Source of the DNA: an uncultured Desulfovibrio sp.
Lineage (GTDB): Bacteria; Desulfobacterota; Desulfovibrionia; Desulfovibrionales; Desulfovibrionaceae
Direction: 5' to 3'
Assembly (NCBI GenBank): GCA_913063155.1
Contig: CAJXYU010000001.1
Location: 1,075,303-1,139,302 of the forward strand
Length of the DNA stretch: 64,000 nucleotides
Each line of letters begins with the position of its first letter. The first letter of the stretch is position 1. Shown here piece after piece: positions 8,670 to 18,416 of the stretch. The position numbers and the translations under genes were made by a program. The notes beneath the pieces were generated by a model, which saw only the letters and a program-made list of their open reading frames with translations, searched no databases and was not told the DNA's origin.

Positions 8670-9662
8670 CTACTTTTCCAACTCTTCCCAAATCCGTACC
8701 ACGTTTTCCCGCTGCATGTCCGTTGAGTAAGCATCCGCAGTCTGTTGTCCTGCTTTCAGGGCGGTATCGAATTGCGTCGCATCGGCCTCGATCCAACCGA
8801 CGGCCTCTTCCAGGCAGAGGCCGGCGTCCAGCACGTCGCCGTCTGCGCACCACAAGCCGTTGCCGGACCACGGGACATGGCGTACCGGCCACCAGGGGCT
8901 GAAGCGCGGTTTGTTCTGAGCCTGGCGCATGTAGTCCCAGCCGCCCAGGCCAGTGAAGCCCACTGGCAGACAGCCGCAGGCCATGGCCTCCAGCGGCGGC
9001 AGGGGGCAGCCCTCGGGGAATCCGGTCATGAGGAAGATATGCGCCGAACGAAGCGCCTCGGCCACACCGTAGGTGTCCATGCCCTCGATCTCCAGCCAGC
9101 GTGCGCGGTCAGGGCCGTTGCGGTTTTCGAACACGGCGCGGATCTGGGCGGCCAGGGATTTGTTCTTGCGCGGCATGAAGGCGATGCACGGCTTGCCCGC
9201 AGGCTTGGATTCCGGTGCGTGAAAGATGGAGCGGTCGATTCCGGGCCGCAGGATGAGCGAATCGCGACCCGTCGACTCCCGGACGAAGTGGGCCACGGGC
9301 TCGGATACGGTCAGGAAGGAGGCGGGCAGCCTGGCCCAGGTCACGCCCGGTGGCAGAGAGGAAAAAAGATAGGCCCAATTTTGCACATAGCTGAAGCAGC
9401 GGGCGCGCGCCTCCAACCCCGGGGCCAAAGCGTTGACCCATCCTTCGGGCACCAGCCAGATGTCTTTGGGAGTGAGCGAAAGCTCTTCCCAATCCAGGAC
9501 CGGAGCCGCGTCGGCCAGGCCTTCGGGGCGCCAGCCCGTCCTGTCCCTGGCCACAAGGCAGGCTGTACGGCCGGACTGGTGCAGAATGTCCGCGATCTGC
9601 CGCAGCACGGTGACTCCGCCTGTGGGCTTGCGGACCGGCGGCAGGAAAATGCATGTCTTCAT
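8670..9662 (-). CDS. Glycosyltransferase, group 1-like
   Basis: A 330-residue cytoplasmic glycosyltransferase of GT-B type. The N-terminal Rossmann half begins MKTCIFLPPVRKPTGGVTVLRQIADIL, with the glycine-rich acceptor loop. The C-terminal half has the donor-binding signature FPEGCPLPPLEAMACGCLPVGF. Such enzymes transfer sugars to lipopolysaccharide, capsule or protein; donor and acceptor are unknown. The ATG at 9662 has GGAA 6 bases upstream, and the longer frame lacks family similarity. It shares the strand with the GH5 gene 241 bases downstream, but no sugar cluster surrounds it. Confidence 0.75.
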   Translation of the reverse strand: MKTCIFLPPVRKPTGGVTVLRQIADILHQSGRTACLVARDRTGWRPEGLADAAPVLDWEELSLTPKDIWLVPEGWVNALAPGLEARARCFSYVQNWAYLFSSLPPGVTWARLPASFLTVSEPVAHFVRESTGRDSLILRPGIDRSIFHAPESKPAGKPCIAFMPRKNKSLAAQIRAVFENRNGPDRARWLEIEGMDTYGVAEALRSAHIFLMTGFPEGCPLPPLEAMACGCLPVGFTGLGGWDYMRQAQNKPRFSPWWPVRHVPWSGNGLWCADGDVLDAGLCLEEAVGWIEADATQFDTALKAGQQTADAYSTDMQRENVVRIWEELEK

Positions 9663-10085
9663 AGTCGGTTCCATTGGTTCTTGATCCATACCGAAGGAAC
9701 CATATTCAGGTGGATTTGGCAAGTTGCGGACTTTCAGGAGAGGGAGAGCGGCGCGGCGGGTGAGGGTTGTGGGGGCCGCCGCGCCGTCTGTCAGGATGGG
9801 AGGTTCTGTATGCTGTCGCAGGTGCAGAAGTACTTGTTCCTCGTCACAATCGTATGACGAACAATCGCCGATTGGGCAAAACGAAAACTTTTTGCGGGCG
9901 GCAATATGGATCGTCAACAATAATTGCCCCTGCAAGTATTTCATATTTAATAAGGGGAATCCTTGGAGCAGCTGGCTTTTTCACCGATTTTGCTAGACTC
10001 GAACCTTCAAAATGGCTAAAAAACGTGCCTATTGTATTCGGATAAAAGGGGTTCTTTTCCCCAATAATTAAGGAGAGTGACGGCT
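9663..10085. other. 423-base intergenic region before nhaB
   Basis: No gene is supported here. It holds a GC-rich hairpin (9749-9759 pairing with 9776-9786, 11 bases, CGGCGCGGCGG) with no T run. An AT-rich stretch from about 9890 contains GGCAAT and ATTGCC in inverted order. A short GGGG/CCCC hairpin (10048-10061) lies just before the nhaB ribosome-binding site. It separates two divergent genes and probably carries their promoters. Confidence 0.5.
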
Positions 10086-11726
10086 ATGACCCTTGGACAA
10101 GCCCTTAAGGCGAACCTGCTGGGCAATGCTCCCAGTTGGTACAAACTTAGTATCCTGGCATTTCTGATCATCAATCCGGTCATATGGTTCGCAATACCCA
10201 ACGGCCACTTCATCGCCGGGTGGGTGCTCATCGTGGAATTCATCTTCACCCTGGCCATGGCGTTGAAATGCTATCCGCTCCCAGCGGGCGGTTTGCTGGC
10301 CATCGAAGCCGTGGCCATGGGCATGACCAGCGCCGACAGCGTCTACCATGAAGCCCTGCACAACTTCCCGGTCATTCTTCTGTTGATTTTCATGGTGGCG
10401 GGCATCTATTTCATGAAGGATCTGCTTCAGTTCACCTTCACCAAACTGCTGGTGCGCATCCGGTCCAAGATCGTCATTTCCCTGCTGTTCTGTTTTGCAG
10501 GCGCCTTTCTGTCCGCATTCCTGGACGCCCTGACCGTCACCGCGGTGATCATTGCCGTGGCTTACGGCTTCTACAACGTCTACCACCGTTGGGCTTCCGG
10601 CGTGGACATGCACTGCTCCCACGACCTGTGCGACGACAACACCATCAAGATGAACCGCGAAGACCTCATCGCTTTCCGCGCATATCTGCGCAACCTGATG
10701 ATGCACGGCGCCGTGGGCACCGCCCTGGGCGGCGTGTGCACCATCGTGGGTGAGCCTCAGAACCTGCTCATCGGCCATGAAATGGGCTGGCACTTCATGG
10801 ATTTCTTCATCATGGTGGCTCCCATTTCCATGCCCGTGTTGATTTCCGGCCTGCTCACCTGTGTCTTGCTCGAAAGGTTCAGCCTCTTCGGCTACGGCGC
10901 GCGCATGCCGGGCAACGTCCGTTCCATTCTCATGGAACAGTCCGCACGTGACGAGGAAAAACGCGGCATCCGCGGCCGCGCCAAACTGCTCATCCAGGCC
11001 CTCACAGGTGTCTGGCTGGTCATCGCCCTGGGCCTGCATCTGGCCGAAGTTGGCGTCATCGGTCTGTCGGTCATCGTCATTCTGACCGCATGTAACGGCT
11101 TCATCGAAGAGCACCAGCTCGGCAAGGCGTTTGAAGAGGCCCTGCCCTTTACCGCACTGCTCGTGGTGTTCTTCGCCATCGTGGCCGTGATTCACGACAA
11201 CCACCTCTTCGCCCCGGTCATCCATCTCGTGCTGAGCATGAAGGGACAGGCCCAGCTGGCCGCCTACTATTTGGCCAACGGTCTGCTCTCCATGATTTCG
11301 GACAACGTGTTCGTGGCGACCGTATACATCTCCGAGACCAAGATGCACTTCGTCAACGTGCTGGCCGCCATGCCCGGCGTGGAAGACGCCACGGCCCTCA
11401 TGGCCAAGCTGACCAACCCGGAGCTGGTCCGCGCGGACGTGATCGCCACCCTGCCCGAAGGCATTCGCGGCACCGTGGCCACCACCATGACCCAGTTCGA
11501 CCATCTGGCGGTCGCCATCAACACCGGCACCAACATTCCCAGCGTGGCGACTCCCAACGGTCAGGCCGCCTTTCTGTTCCTGCTGACCTCGGCTCTGGCC
11601 CCGGTCATCCGCCTCTCCTACGGGCGCATGGTCCTGCTGGCGCTGCCCTATACCATCATCTTGAGCATAGTCGGCCTGCTGGCCACCTGGCACATGGAAG
11701 ACATCATGCATTTCATGGGCTATTAG
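10086..11726 (+). CDS. nhaB: Na+/H+ antiporter NhaB
   Basis: A 546-residue inner-membrane antiporter that expels sodium in exchange for protons. It resembles E. coli NhaB from the start: [20 protein letters not shown], then [30 protein letters not shown] and [11 protein letters not shown]. About a dozen membrane helices are visible, and the length is slightly above the usual 500-530. AGGAG lies 10 bases before the ATG at 10086. A GTG 9 bases further upstream sits almost on the AGGAG and is less likely. It stands alone between a long leader and its own terminator. Confidence 0.93.
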   Translation: MTLGQALKANLLGNAPSWYKLSILAFLIINPVIWFAIPNGHFIAGWVLIVEFIFTLAMALKCYPLPAGGLLAIEAVAMGMTSADSVYHEALHNFPVILLLIFMVAGIYFMKDLLQFTFTKLLVRIRSKIVISLLFCFAGAFLSAFLDALTVTAVIIAVAYGFYNVYHRWASGVDMHCSHDLCDDNTIKMNREDLIAFRAYLRNLMMHGAVGTALGGVCTIVGEPQNLLIGHEMGWHFMDFFIMVAPISMPVLISGLLTCVLLERFSLFGYGARMPGNVRSILMEQSARDEEKRGIRGRAKLLIQALTGVWLVIALGLHLAEVGVIGLSVIVILTACNGFIEEHQLGKAFEEALPFTALLVVFFAIVAVIHDNHLFAPVIHLVLSMKGQAQLAAYYLANGLLSMISDNVFVATVYISETKMHFVNVLAAMPGVEDATALMAKLTNPELVRADVIATLPEGIRGTVATTMTQFDHLAVAINTGTNIPSVATPNGQAAFLFLLTSALAPVIRLSYGRMVLLALPYTIILSIVGLLATWHMEDIMHFMGY

Positions 11727-11755
11727 CCAAAATTCGAGCTCGCAGAAATAAATTG

Positions 11756-11789
11756 AAACGGCCCTGCTTCGGCAGGGCCGTTTTTTTTA
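11756..11789 (+). terminator. Terminator after nhaB (UUCG loop)
   Basis: AAACGGCCCTGC pairs perfectly with GCAGGGCCGTTT around a TTCG tetraloop, followed by a run of T. A near-identical hairpin lies after the next gene at 12872-12901. Confidence 0.9.
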
Positions 11790-11858
11790 CCATCATATTC
11801 CGGGTTAATAACTGACTGAGGACGGACCCATGCTAGTATCTCGTTTAAAGGAGCGCTT

Positions 11859-12869
11859 ATGAAACGAACTGTCATCTTTTCGGTCTTTGTATTGCTTGTA
11901 CTGCTGTGTTTTGGAGCGCAAGCCTTGGCCCTGGATTGCGTCCATCCGGATTTTCGCGGTGCGGAACAGAAACTTGGAGTTTCCGAACAGCGGATCAAGG
12001 ACGCCTTGGGCAGGCCTGATCAGGGACCGCCTGATTTTGCCGATGCGGCCCGGAAGTTGGGCATTACGGAAACAACCCTTCGCGACGCTCTGGGAGTGCC
12101 CGCAGGCAAAACTTTTTGTCCGCCTCCGAGGCACGGTGCCCAGGGAGGTCCCAAAGGTGGTCCGGGTAAGGGACCGAACCAGAAGGCCATGGGGCCCACC
12201 CGTACGGTAGTGGTTCATGGCATCGATTTTCAGGTCAACTACCGCACCTTTGCAGGCTTTGGCGAATTGCCGGACGACATCACCGCACAGAGGCAGGGGC
12301 TCAGGTCCTTCATCCGTCCCGAAGGCGGAACCCATTACTATCAGGCCGTATATGTACCCACAAAGAATGTGAGCTGGGTGCAGGCGGCCCTGCTGGCCGA
12401 ATCCGTGGGCGGTTACCTGGCCAGCATCACCAGCGCCGAGGAAAACGAATTTGTTTTCAGCCTGGTGGACGATGAAAAATTCTTTTGGAAGTTTCCGGAC
12501 GACTACACCCCGGATTCCCACTACGGCATCAAGATCGGTCCGTTTCTGGGCGGCGCCAAAACCGACGGCTCCAGTAATTCGAAAACGGGCTGGGTCTGGG
12601 TGAGCGGCGAAAAATGGAGCTACACAAACTGGTGCAGGAATCTCGACGACGGGGTTATCGACAAGGACCCGAGACCCAATGACCAGCCCAACGGGCGCGG
12701 TCGGCAGAACATCATGGGCTTCGGGGAGCTCAACAAGCCGGTGCCCTACTGGGGCGATTATTTTGAGCAGGTTTCCCAGTATGAGAATATGCCCATGCCG
12801 GCTGGGTATAACTACGGGTTCGTCATCGAATGGGACACCAAGCCTATCATGGAGCCGCCGCACCAATAA
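11859..12869 (+). CDS. Secreted protein with C-type-lectin-like fold
   Basis: A 336-residue exported protein of unknown role. A signal peptide (residues 1-25, ending QALA) is followed by two short related units, LGVSEQRIKDALGRP and LGITETTLRDALGVP, each after an acidic segment. A Gly/Pro/Lys-rich linker (about residues 85-110) leads to a domain of about 200 residues. This has lectin-fold hallmarks: HYYQAVYVPTKNVSWVQAALLAESVGGYLASITSAEENEFV, then WVWVSGEKWSYTNWCRNLDD and a closing YGFVIEWDTK. The ATG follows AAAGGAGCGCTT. It is a single-gene unit, bracketed by two copies of the same terminator. Carbohydrate binding is possible but not shown. Confidence 0.7.
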   Translation: MKRTVIFSVFVLLVLLCFGAQALALDCVHPDFRGAEQKLGVSEQRIKDALGRPDQGPPDFADAARKLGITETTLRDALGVPAGKTFCPPPRHGAQGGPKGGPGKGPNQKAMGPTRTVVVHGIDFQVNYRTFAGFGELPDDITAQRQGLRSFIRPEGGTHYYQAVYVPTKNVSWVQAALLAESVGGYLASITSAEENEFVFSLVDDEKFFWKFPDDYTPDSHYGIKIGPFLGGAKTDGSSNSKTGWVWVSGEKWSYTNWCRNLDDGVIDKDPRPNDQPNGRGRQNIMGFGELNKPVPYWGDYFEQVSQYENMPMPAGYNYGFVIEWDTKPIMEPPHQ

Positions 12870-12871
12870 AC

Positions 12872-12901
12872 AAAACGGCCCTGCTTCGGCAGGGCCGTTT
12901 T
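12872..12901. terminator. Terminator, second copy of the UUCG hairpin
   Basis: Thirteen-base arms AAAACGGCCCTGC / GCAGGGCCGTTTT around TTCG. It is nearly the same as 11756-11789, but its T run is only four long. Confidence 0.8.
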
Positions 12902-12938
12902 GCGTTCGTGAACAGGTGTAAAAAAGAGTTAAAGCCCC

Positions 12939-12967
12939 TTGTTCGGCCTGATGCCTGCTGATAGATG
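12939..12967 (+). promoter_or_regulatory. Candidate promoter of the RND efflux operon
   Basis: TTGTTC (12939-12944) and TAGATG (12962-12967) are separated by 17 bases. The -10 match is weak. The expected start point falls at the left edge of the palindrome at 12976-12993. Confidence 0.25.
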
Positions 12968-12975
12968 TCAAAAAA

Positions 12976-12993
12976 ATTGACAGATCTGTCAAT
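12976..12993. promoter_or_regulatory. 18-bp perfect palindrome, putative repressor operator
   Basis: ATTGACAGATCTGTCAAT reads the same on both strands and ends 13 bases before the start codon of the efflux adaptor. Such sites upstream of RND pumps are commonly bound by TetR- or MarR-type repressors. No such repressor gene is adjacent, so the binding protein is unknown. Confidence 0.5.
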
Positions 12994-13006
12994 AAAAGGT
13001 GGAACA

Positions 13007-14323
13007 ATGAATCGGATCACTGCATTCATACGTCGACATATGACTTTTCTGCTGCTGGTTGCGGCCGGCGTTTTTCTGATGTTGGTTGCTTTGGAGCGAC
13101 TGGATGAAAACGAACGCAGACGTAACCGGCCGGACCTGGACCCGAAGCCGGTTCCCGTGAGCGCGGTCGTACTGGGTCGCGGGCCCGTCACGGAATGGGT
13201 GGTGGGCGAAGGGCCTGCCGAAGCCGTACGCAAGCGGCATCTCCAGTTCGAAACCATTGGGACCGTGGAGTTTCTTGCAACGGACGCCGACGGTGGACTG
13301 ATTCGGGAAGGTTCCCGGGTGCGCGGGCCGGAAAGGGGCGAGCGCTCCGGTCAGATGCTGGCGCGGCTGGACAGCAGAGAGCCGTTGGCTCAGGTCCAGC
13401 AGAGCGAGGCGGGCCTCACCGAGGCCCACAAGGGTGTGGAAATGGAGCAGGCCGCCCTGGCCCAGGCCCGCAACGAACTGGCCGAAGCTCGGAGCAGCCA
13501 TGGGCGCAACCGACGTCTTTTTGAACAGAAGCTGCTGGCCAGGAGCGACTTTGAGCGCAGCAAGACCCGGTTCGACAACGCCCGTGAAGGAGTGGAGACG
13601 GCCGTAGCCCGGTTGGCGGCGGCCCGGTCCAAGGTCAAGGCGGCCGTGGCCGAGTTGAACAAGTCCAAGCGCGGTCAGGACAAGAACGCGGTGTTCGCCC
13701 CGTTCGACGGGGTGGTGGCCCGGCTCAACATCCGGACGGGTGAGTATTTCGACCCGGAGAACGTCGATCATTCCACCCCTGCACGGTTGCAGGAAACCGC
13801 CCCTATCACGGTCATCGATCCGAGCGAAATGGAGGTGACCCTGACCCTGCCCATGCTCGACGGTCGGAAAGTGCGCGTGGGCCAGCGGGCCGTGGTGATG
13901 CCCGGCGCGCTGGACTGGCTCGGAGCGGACGACACCGGCGAAGAGAGGTGGAAAAGAGAGGGGATCGTTCATTCCGTGAGCCCGCAGCTCGACGCTACGG
14001 GGCGGGCCATCCGCGTCAAGGTGAGGCTCCATCAGGAGGACGGCTTCATTCTGGACGGCATGTTCACCAACTGCTGGATAGCAGTGGATCACAAGCCGGA
14101 CGCCCTGCGTGTTCCCCTTGCGGCTTTGCTGTTCAGGAGGGACCGACCTTACGTTTATGTGGTCGCCAACGGCACTGCTCAGCGTCGCGACATTGTTCTC
14201 GGTTGTGACGACGACTCCTACGCGGAAGTGGTGCGGGGGGTGGACGTGGGAGAAACCGTGGCCCTGGAAGGCAGACAGCAGCTTTCCAACGGCGCGGCCG
14301 TGCGCGTGGTGGAGACACAGTGA
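13007..14323 (+). CDS. RND efflux periplasmic adaptor (membrane fusion protein)
   Basis: A 438-residue membrane-fusion subunit that links an inner-membrane RND pump to an outer-membrane channel. One N-terminal membrane anchor (about residues 10-32) is followed by a barrel/lipoyl half-motif. A long helical hairpin comes next (about residues 125-215; VQQSEAGLTEAHKGVEMEQAALAQARNELAEARSS). The second lipoyl half (NAVFAPFDGVVARLNIRTGEYF) and the barrel and membrane-proximal domains complete it. No lipobox is seen. The ATG at 13007 follows AAAGGTGGAACA. Its stop overlaps the pump start (TGATG). No outer-membrane channel gene is nearby, so a shared TolC-type protein is likely. Confidence 0.88.
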   Translation: MNRITAFIRRHMTFLLLVAAGVFLMLVALERLDENERRRNRPDLDPKPVPVSAVVLGRGPVTEWVVGEGPAEAVRKRHLQFETIGTVEFLATDADGGLIREGSRVRGPERGERSGQMLARLDSREPLAQVQQSEAGLTEAHKGVEMEQAALAQARNELAEARSSHGRNRRLFEQKLLARSDFERSKTRFDNAREGVETAVARLAAARSKVKAAVAELNKSKRGQDKNAVFAPFDGVVARLNIRTGEYFDPENVDHSTPARLQETAPITVIDPSEMEVTLTLPMLDGRKVRVGQRAVVMPGALDWLGADDTGEERWKREGIVHSVSPQLDATGRAIRVKVRLHQEDGFILDGMFTNCWIAVDHKPDALRVPLAALLFRRDRPYVYVVANGTAQRRDIVLGCDDDSYAEVVRGVDVGETVALEGRQQLSNGAAVRVVETQ

Positions 14324-17300
14324 TGTCCGGCCATCGACAATCCCCCACAGGTGCGGCTTTCGATTTTCTGTTTCTCAAGCCGGTCCCGGCCATCATCTGG
14401 ATCCTGCTTCTGGGATTCACCGGCGTCATCGGCTACAACTTCATGGTCAAGGAGTCCCTGCCCGACTTGGAGATTCCCGAGGCCTACGTCATCACCCGAT
14501 GGGAGGGGGCCACCCCGGCCATGGTGGAGAAGGAGATCACCCAGAAGATCGAAAAGGAACTTCGGGGCATGAAGGGACTCAAGAAGATCCACAGCGCCTC
14601 CAAAGAGGAGGTCTCCATCGTGGCGGTGAGCTTCCGGGCGGAATGTTCCGTGTCCGAAAGCCTGCAACTCCTGAACCGTCAGGTGTCCATTGCCCGGGGA
14701 TTTCTGCCCAAGGGCGCGGAGCGCCCCAAGGTGGAGGCCTCCTCCGTGCGAGACATCCCCATCGTTTCCGTGGCCTTGTCCGGCGACGTGGACCGCTCCG
14801 TGCTGGAGGAGCAGGCCGAAATCCTCAAGCGGCGACTGGAACGCATTCCCGGCATTCGCAGGGTCAACAAGATCGGGGCACGCAAGGAGATAGTCCTGGT
14901 GCAGCTCCAGCCTCAGCGATTGCAGGCCTACGGCATTCCGGCCACCCGGGTGCGCCAGGCCGTCATGAGCCATGGGGCCGATGCGCCCTGGGGCAAGTTC
15001 GAAAACAGGGACATGACGTTCGCCATGCGTATGGGTGGTGCGTACCGGGAGAAGGAGGACCTCGAGAACCTGATCCTCCGGCGGCAATCCGAGGGCACGG
15101 TGCTTCGGTTGCGCGACGTGGCCCGGGTGACCCGTACACACCTGCGGGAGAAAACCAGGGCGGCCCTGAGCTGGCAGGGCGGGGAGTTCATTCCGGTGGT
15201 GGCCATGGACATCCTCAAGTCGCCGGGGCAGGACACCATTGCTCTGGTGAAGAGCGTCAGGAACATGCTTGAACGGGCCGCGACTTCTCCCCTCTGGCCC
15301 GAGGGCGTGCAGTGGCGGTTTTCCGGAGACCAGTCCGAGGCCATTTGGACCGAGTTGGCCCGAGGTTTCAACAACGGCTGGCAGTCCATGCTCGTCGTCT
15401 TTCTGGTGCTTTTCGCGCTTCTTTCCTGGCGCGAGGCCCTGGTGGCCGCAGTGTCCGTGCCCCTGACCCTGTTCGGCTCCATTGCCGTGCTCTGGGCCAT
15501 GGGCTACACCTTCAACCTTTTGGTCATCGTGGGTATGATCCTGGCCCTGGGCCTGTTGGTGGACGACTTCATCCTGATCATGGAGGGCATGCATGAGGGT
15601 GTCTTCATCAAGCGGCTCGGCTTTGTCGGGGCCGTGCGCAACACCATCAGGACCTATGCGGTACCCTCCATGGCCGGATCGGTGACCACCATCCTTGTCT
15701 TTCTGCCACTGGCCTTTGTGGGCGGGGTGGACGGCAAGTTCATCCGGGTCATTCCGGTGACCGCAGCGGTCTGCCTGGTCATGTCCTACATCGTTTCCGT
15801 AGTGCTCGGACCGTCCATGGCCCGTCCGTTTCTGGCCAGGGAAGACAAGACCTTCGAGCCGGGTTGGGTGGACCGCCTGTCCCACCGGGTGGAAAAGGGG
15901 CTTTCCGCCTGGATGGAGCACAGGGTGGTGGGTTCCCGCGGGCAGGCGGCCCGATGGGTGGCGGGCGCACTGTTTTTGTTTCTGGTCAGCCTTGTGGCCG
16001 CAGTCAACTTGCGCGACACCCTTTATCCCAAGGAGGACGGCCGCACCTTGGGCGTGACCGTGGAATTGGCCGCGGACAGCACTTTGGATGAAACGGCCGC
16101 CGTGGCCGACAGGGTAGGCGAAATCCTGCGCGGCAAGCCCTATTTCGAGCATGTCATGCGCGTGGTGGGCGGCAAGGATGCCTATTCTCTTTCTTCGGTG
16201 CACGACCTGATCGGCCGTAACAGGGCGCCCAGCATGGTGGGGTTCGCCTGCTTCTTCATTCCGGGCCGGGATCGCGACAAACTGGCCTTCGAATATGTGG
16301 AGCCCCTGCGGGCCGAGTTGTCCAAGGCATTGGAAAATACACCCGGCGCACGGATTTTTCTCAATCCACAGATCGGCGGTTCCTCGGGGGAGGACGCCGT
16401 GCAGGTCGACATTGCCGGCAGGGACATGACCGAGCTGCGCATCATCGCCCGGGAGGTGGCCCGCCGGCTGTCCCGGGTGCCCGGTGTGGTGGACGTGCGT
16501 GACAACATGGGACCCGAAGGGACCGAACTGCGGTTCCGGCCCATGCACGAGGCCATGGATTATTACGGCGTCAGCCAGGAGGAACTGGCCGGACAGATGG
16601 TGGCCTACATGGAGCATGAAAAGGTAGGCCGGATGCGTCGTTCCGAGGGCCGGGACGATCTCGACATCCGCCTCGGCACCTGGTGGGCAAGTCAGCAGGG
16701 AAGACTGGCCGGGCCCAAGGGCTGGGACGAACTGGAGTTGCTGTCCATCATCAACGAAAAGAGTCGCGCCGTGCCGCTCTGGAGCCTGGCCGAGCCGGAG
16801 ATGGTGGCCGCCCAGCAGGTCATCCTGCATAAGGAGGGACGGCGTTCCGTCACCGTGTTGGCCAAGCTGGACGGCGCATACGTATCCGAAGTCCTCAACC
16901 GCATGCGGCCGCAGATGGACGCCATGATGCAGGACTGGCCCGCGGATTACACCTATACCTTTGCCGGAGAAAAAGAAGTCGCGAACACCTATGAGAACAT
17001 GTTCAGGGTGTTCCTGGTCGCCATCGTGCTGGTCTACTGCATCCTGGCGTTGCTCTTCGACTCCCTGCTGCATCCGGGCATCATCATGAGTACCGTGCTC
17101 TTCGCCCTGGTGGGCGTGTTCTGCGGCTTCCTCCTCCTGGAGATCCCCTTCTCCTTTTCCGCTTCCATCGGCATCGTGGCCCTGGTGGGCATTGTGGTCA
17201 ACGACGCAATCATCGTGGTTCAGACCATGAACAATCACCGCAAGGCCGGGCTTGACGTGGCCGAGGCCGCTCGCCAGGGGGCGGCGGACAGGCTGCGGCC

Positions 17301-17484
17301 CATCTTCAGCACTACGGTGACCAACTTTGCCGGGCTCACGCCCCTGGCTCTGTCCGATCCGGGCTGGGCTCCCCTGTGCAAGGCCATCATCTTCGGTGAG
17401 GTGACCGCCACCCTCGGGGCCGTGGTGCTTATTCCCGCCCTGTACGTGCTGCTCACTCCGGCCCGAAAGGAGCAGACCGCATGA
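14323..17484 (+). CDS. RND efflux pump inner-membrane subunit (AcrB family)
   Basis: A 1053-residue proton-driven pump of the size usual for the family. The first helix follows FDFLFLKPVPAIIWILLLGF. A large periplasmic loop (about residues 40-330) precedes helices 2-6, and the proton-relay aspartate pair lies in helix 4 (GLLVDDFILIMEG). A second periplasmic loop and helices 8-12 complete the duplicated architecture, with GIVALVGIVVNDAIIVVQTM in the later half. Substrates cannot be told from sequence; drug-type rather than metal-type is favoured by overall similarity. It is translationally coupled to the adaptor upstream. GTG at 14320 is an alternative start directly adjacent. Confidence 0.9.
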   Translation: MSGHRQSPTGAAFDFLFLKPVPAIIWILLLGFTGVIGYNFMVKESLPDLEIPEAYVITRWEGATPAMVEKEITQKIEKELRGMKGLKKIHSASKEEVSIVAVSFRAECSVSESLQLLNRQVSIARGFLPKGAERPKVEASSVRDIPIVSVALSGDVDRSVLEEQAEILKRRLERIPGIRRVNKIGARKEIVLVQLQPQRLQAYGIPATRVRQAVMSHGADAPWGKFENRDMTFAMRMGGAYREKEDLENLILRRQSEGTVLRLRDVARVTRTHLREKTRAALSWQGGEFIPVVAMDILKSPGQDTIALVKSVRNMLERAATSPLWPEGVQWRFSGDQSEAIWTELARGFNNGWQSMLVVFLVLFALLSWREALVAAVSVPLTLFGSIAVLWAMGYTFNLLVIVGMILALGLLVDDFILIMEGMHEGVFIKRLGFVGAVRNTIRTYAVPSMAGSVTTILVFLPLAFVGGVDGKFIRVIPVTAAVCLVMSYIVSVVLGPSMARPFLAREDKTFEPGWVDRLSHRVEKGLSAWMEHRVVGSRGQAARWVAGALFLFLVSLVAAVNLRDTLYPKEDGRTLGVTVELAADSTLDETAAVADRVGEILRGKPYFEHVMRVVGGKDAYSLSSVHDLIGRNRAPSMVGFACFFIPGRDRDKLAFEYVEPLRAELSKALENTPGARIFLNPQIGGSSGEDAVQVDIAGRDMTELRIIAREVARRLSRVPGVVDVRDNMGPEGTELRFRPMHEAMDYYGVSQEELAGQMVAYMEHEKVGRMRRSEGRDDLDIRLGTWWASQQGRLAGPKGWDELELLSIINEKSRAVPLWSLAEPEMVAAQQVILHKEGRRSVTVLAKLDGAYVSEVLNRMRPQMDAMMQDWPADYTYTFAGEKEVANTYENMFRVFLVAIVLVYCILALLFDSLLHPGIIMSTVLFALVGVFCGFLLLEIPFSFSASIGIVALVGIVVNDAIIVVQTMNNHRKAGLDVAEAARQGAADRLRPIFSTTVTNFAGLTPLALSDPGWAPLCKAIIFGEVTATLGAVVLIPALYVLLTPARKEQTA

Positions 17485-17556
17485 CCGTCGCAACAAGCCG
17501 TTGAATTTGCCCGTCATAAACCCTAGACTACGCCGAGCATATTTTTCGGAGGACGC

Positions 17557-18408
17557 ATGAGAATATTCGTGACCGGTGCCGCGGGCACCGTCGGCTCGGC
17601 AGTGGTAAGGGAACTCGTGGCACGCGGCTTTTCCGTGGTGGCCGGCGTCCGGGATGAATCCCGGGGCCTTAATCCGGGCGCGGAGGCTGTCCGGGCCATG
17701 GATTTGGCCGACCCCGAGTCCGTGTATCACGCCATGGAGGGCTGCCAGGGCATGGTGCTGGTGCTGCCCCTGGTGGAGCGGATGAGAAAGTACGGGCACA
17801 ACGTCATGCTGGCCGCCAAGGAGGCGGGCATCGAGCATGTCGTGCGTTCCTCGGGCATGGGCGCCTCCTTCGACGCCCATTGGAGGCTGGGCCGTGAGCA
17901 TGGCGGCGTGGACCTTTTGGTGGAAGAAAGCGGCATGGGGTTCACCATCCTGCGTCCCAACGTGTTTATGCAGAACTTCACCACCGTGCTTGCCAGGACC
18001 ATCGGTCGGGGCGAGCTTTTTCTTCCCTATGGGCAATCCAGGGTCAGTTACATCGATGTGCGCGATGTCGCCGCCTGCGTTGCCGCCGCCTTTGAAAACC
18101 GGGAAGAACACGACGGCAAGACCTATGCGCTCACCGGGCCGGAGTCCCTCTCCGGAGCGGACGTCGCCTCGATTTTCTCGGGCGCGGGCGTGTCCGTCGA
18201 ATACACGGCTCAGGAAGAACCCGAATACAAGGAGGCCATGCTCGACGCGGGAATGCCCCAGTGGAATTTGGACATGCTGGTGAGTCTGGCGCGCATCATC
18301 CGCCGCGACATGGCCTGGAACGTGACCGGAGCGGTCGAGCATATCACCGGCCGGGAGCCGCGTAGTCTGGCCTCTTTCGCGGCCGGGCACGCGGCCGTTT
18401 GGGCATAA
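17557..18408 (+). CDS. NmrA-like NAD(P)-binding protein
   Basis: A 283-residue atypical short-chain dehydrogenase. The nucleotide-binding loop is GAAGTVGSAV at residues 7-16, followed by VVAGVRDESRG and a conserved LVLPLVE. VRSSGMGASFDAHWRLGREHGGVDLLVEESGMGFTILRPNVFMQNF matches the NmrA / NAD(P)H-quinone-oxidoreductase-like group, in which the classical YxxxK pair is often absent, as here. Members are redox sensors or reductases; which applies is unknown. GGAGG precedes the ATG. The next gene begins within or just after its end. Confidence 0.8.
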   Translation: MRIFVTGAAGTVGSAVVRELVARGFSVVAGVRDESRGLNPGAEAVRAMDLADPESVYHAMEGCQGMVLVLPLVERMRKYGHNVMLAAKEAGIEHVVRSSGMGASFDAHWRLGREHGGVDLLVEESGMGFTILRPNVFMQNFTTVLARTIGRGELFLPYGQSRVSYIDVRDVAACVAAAFENREEHDGKTYALTGPESLSGADVASIFSGAGVSVEYTAQEEPEYKEAMLDAGMPQWNLDMLVSLARIIRRDMAWNVTGAVEHITGREPRSLASFAAGHAAVWA

Positions 18409-18416
18409 AGGAATTC

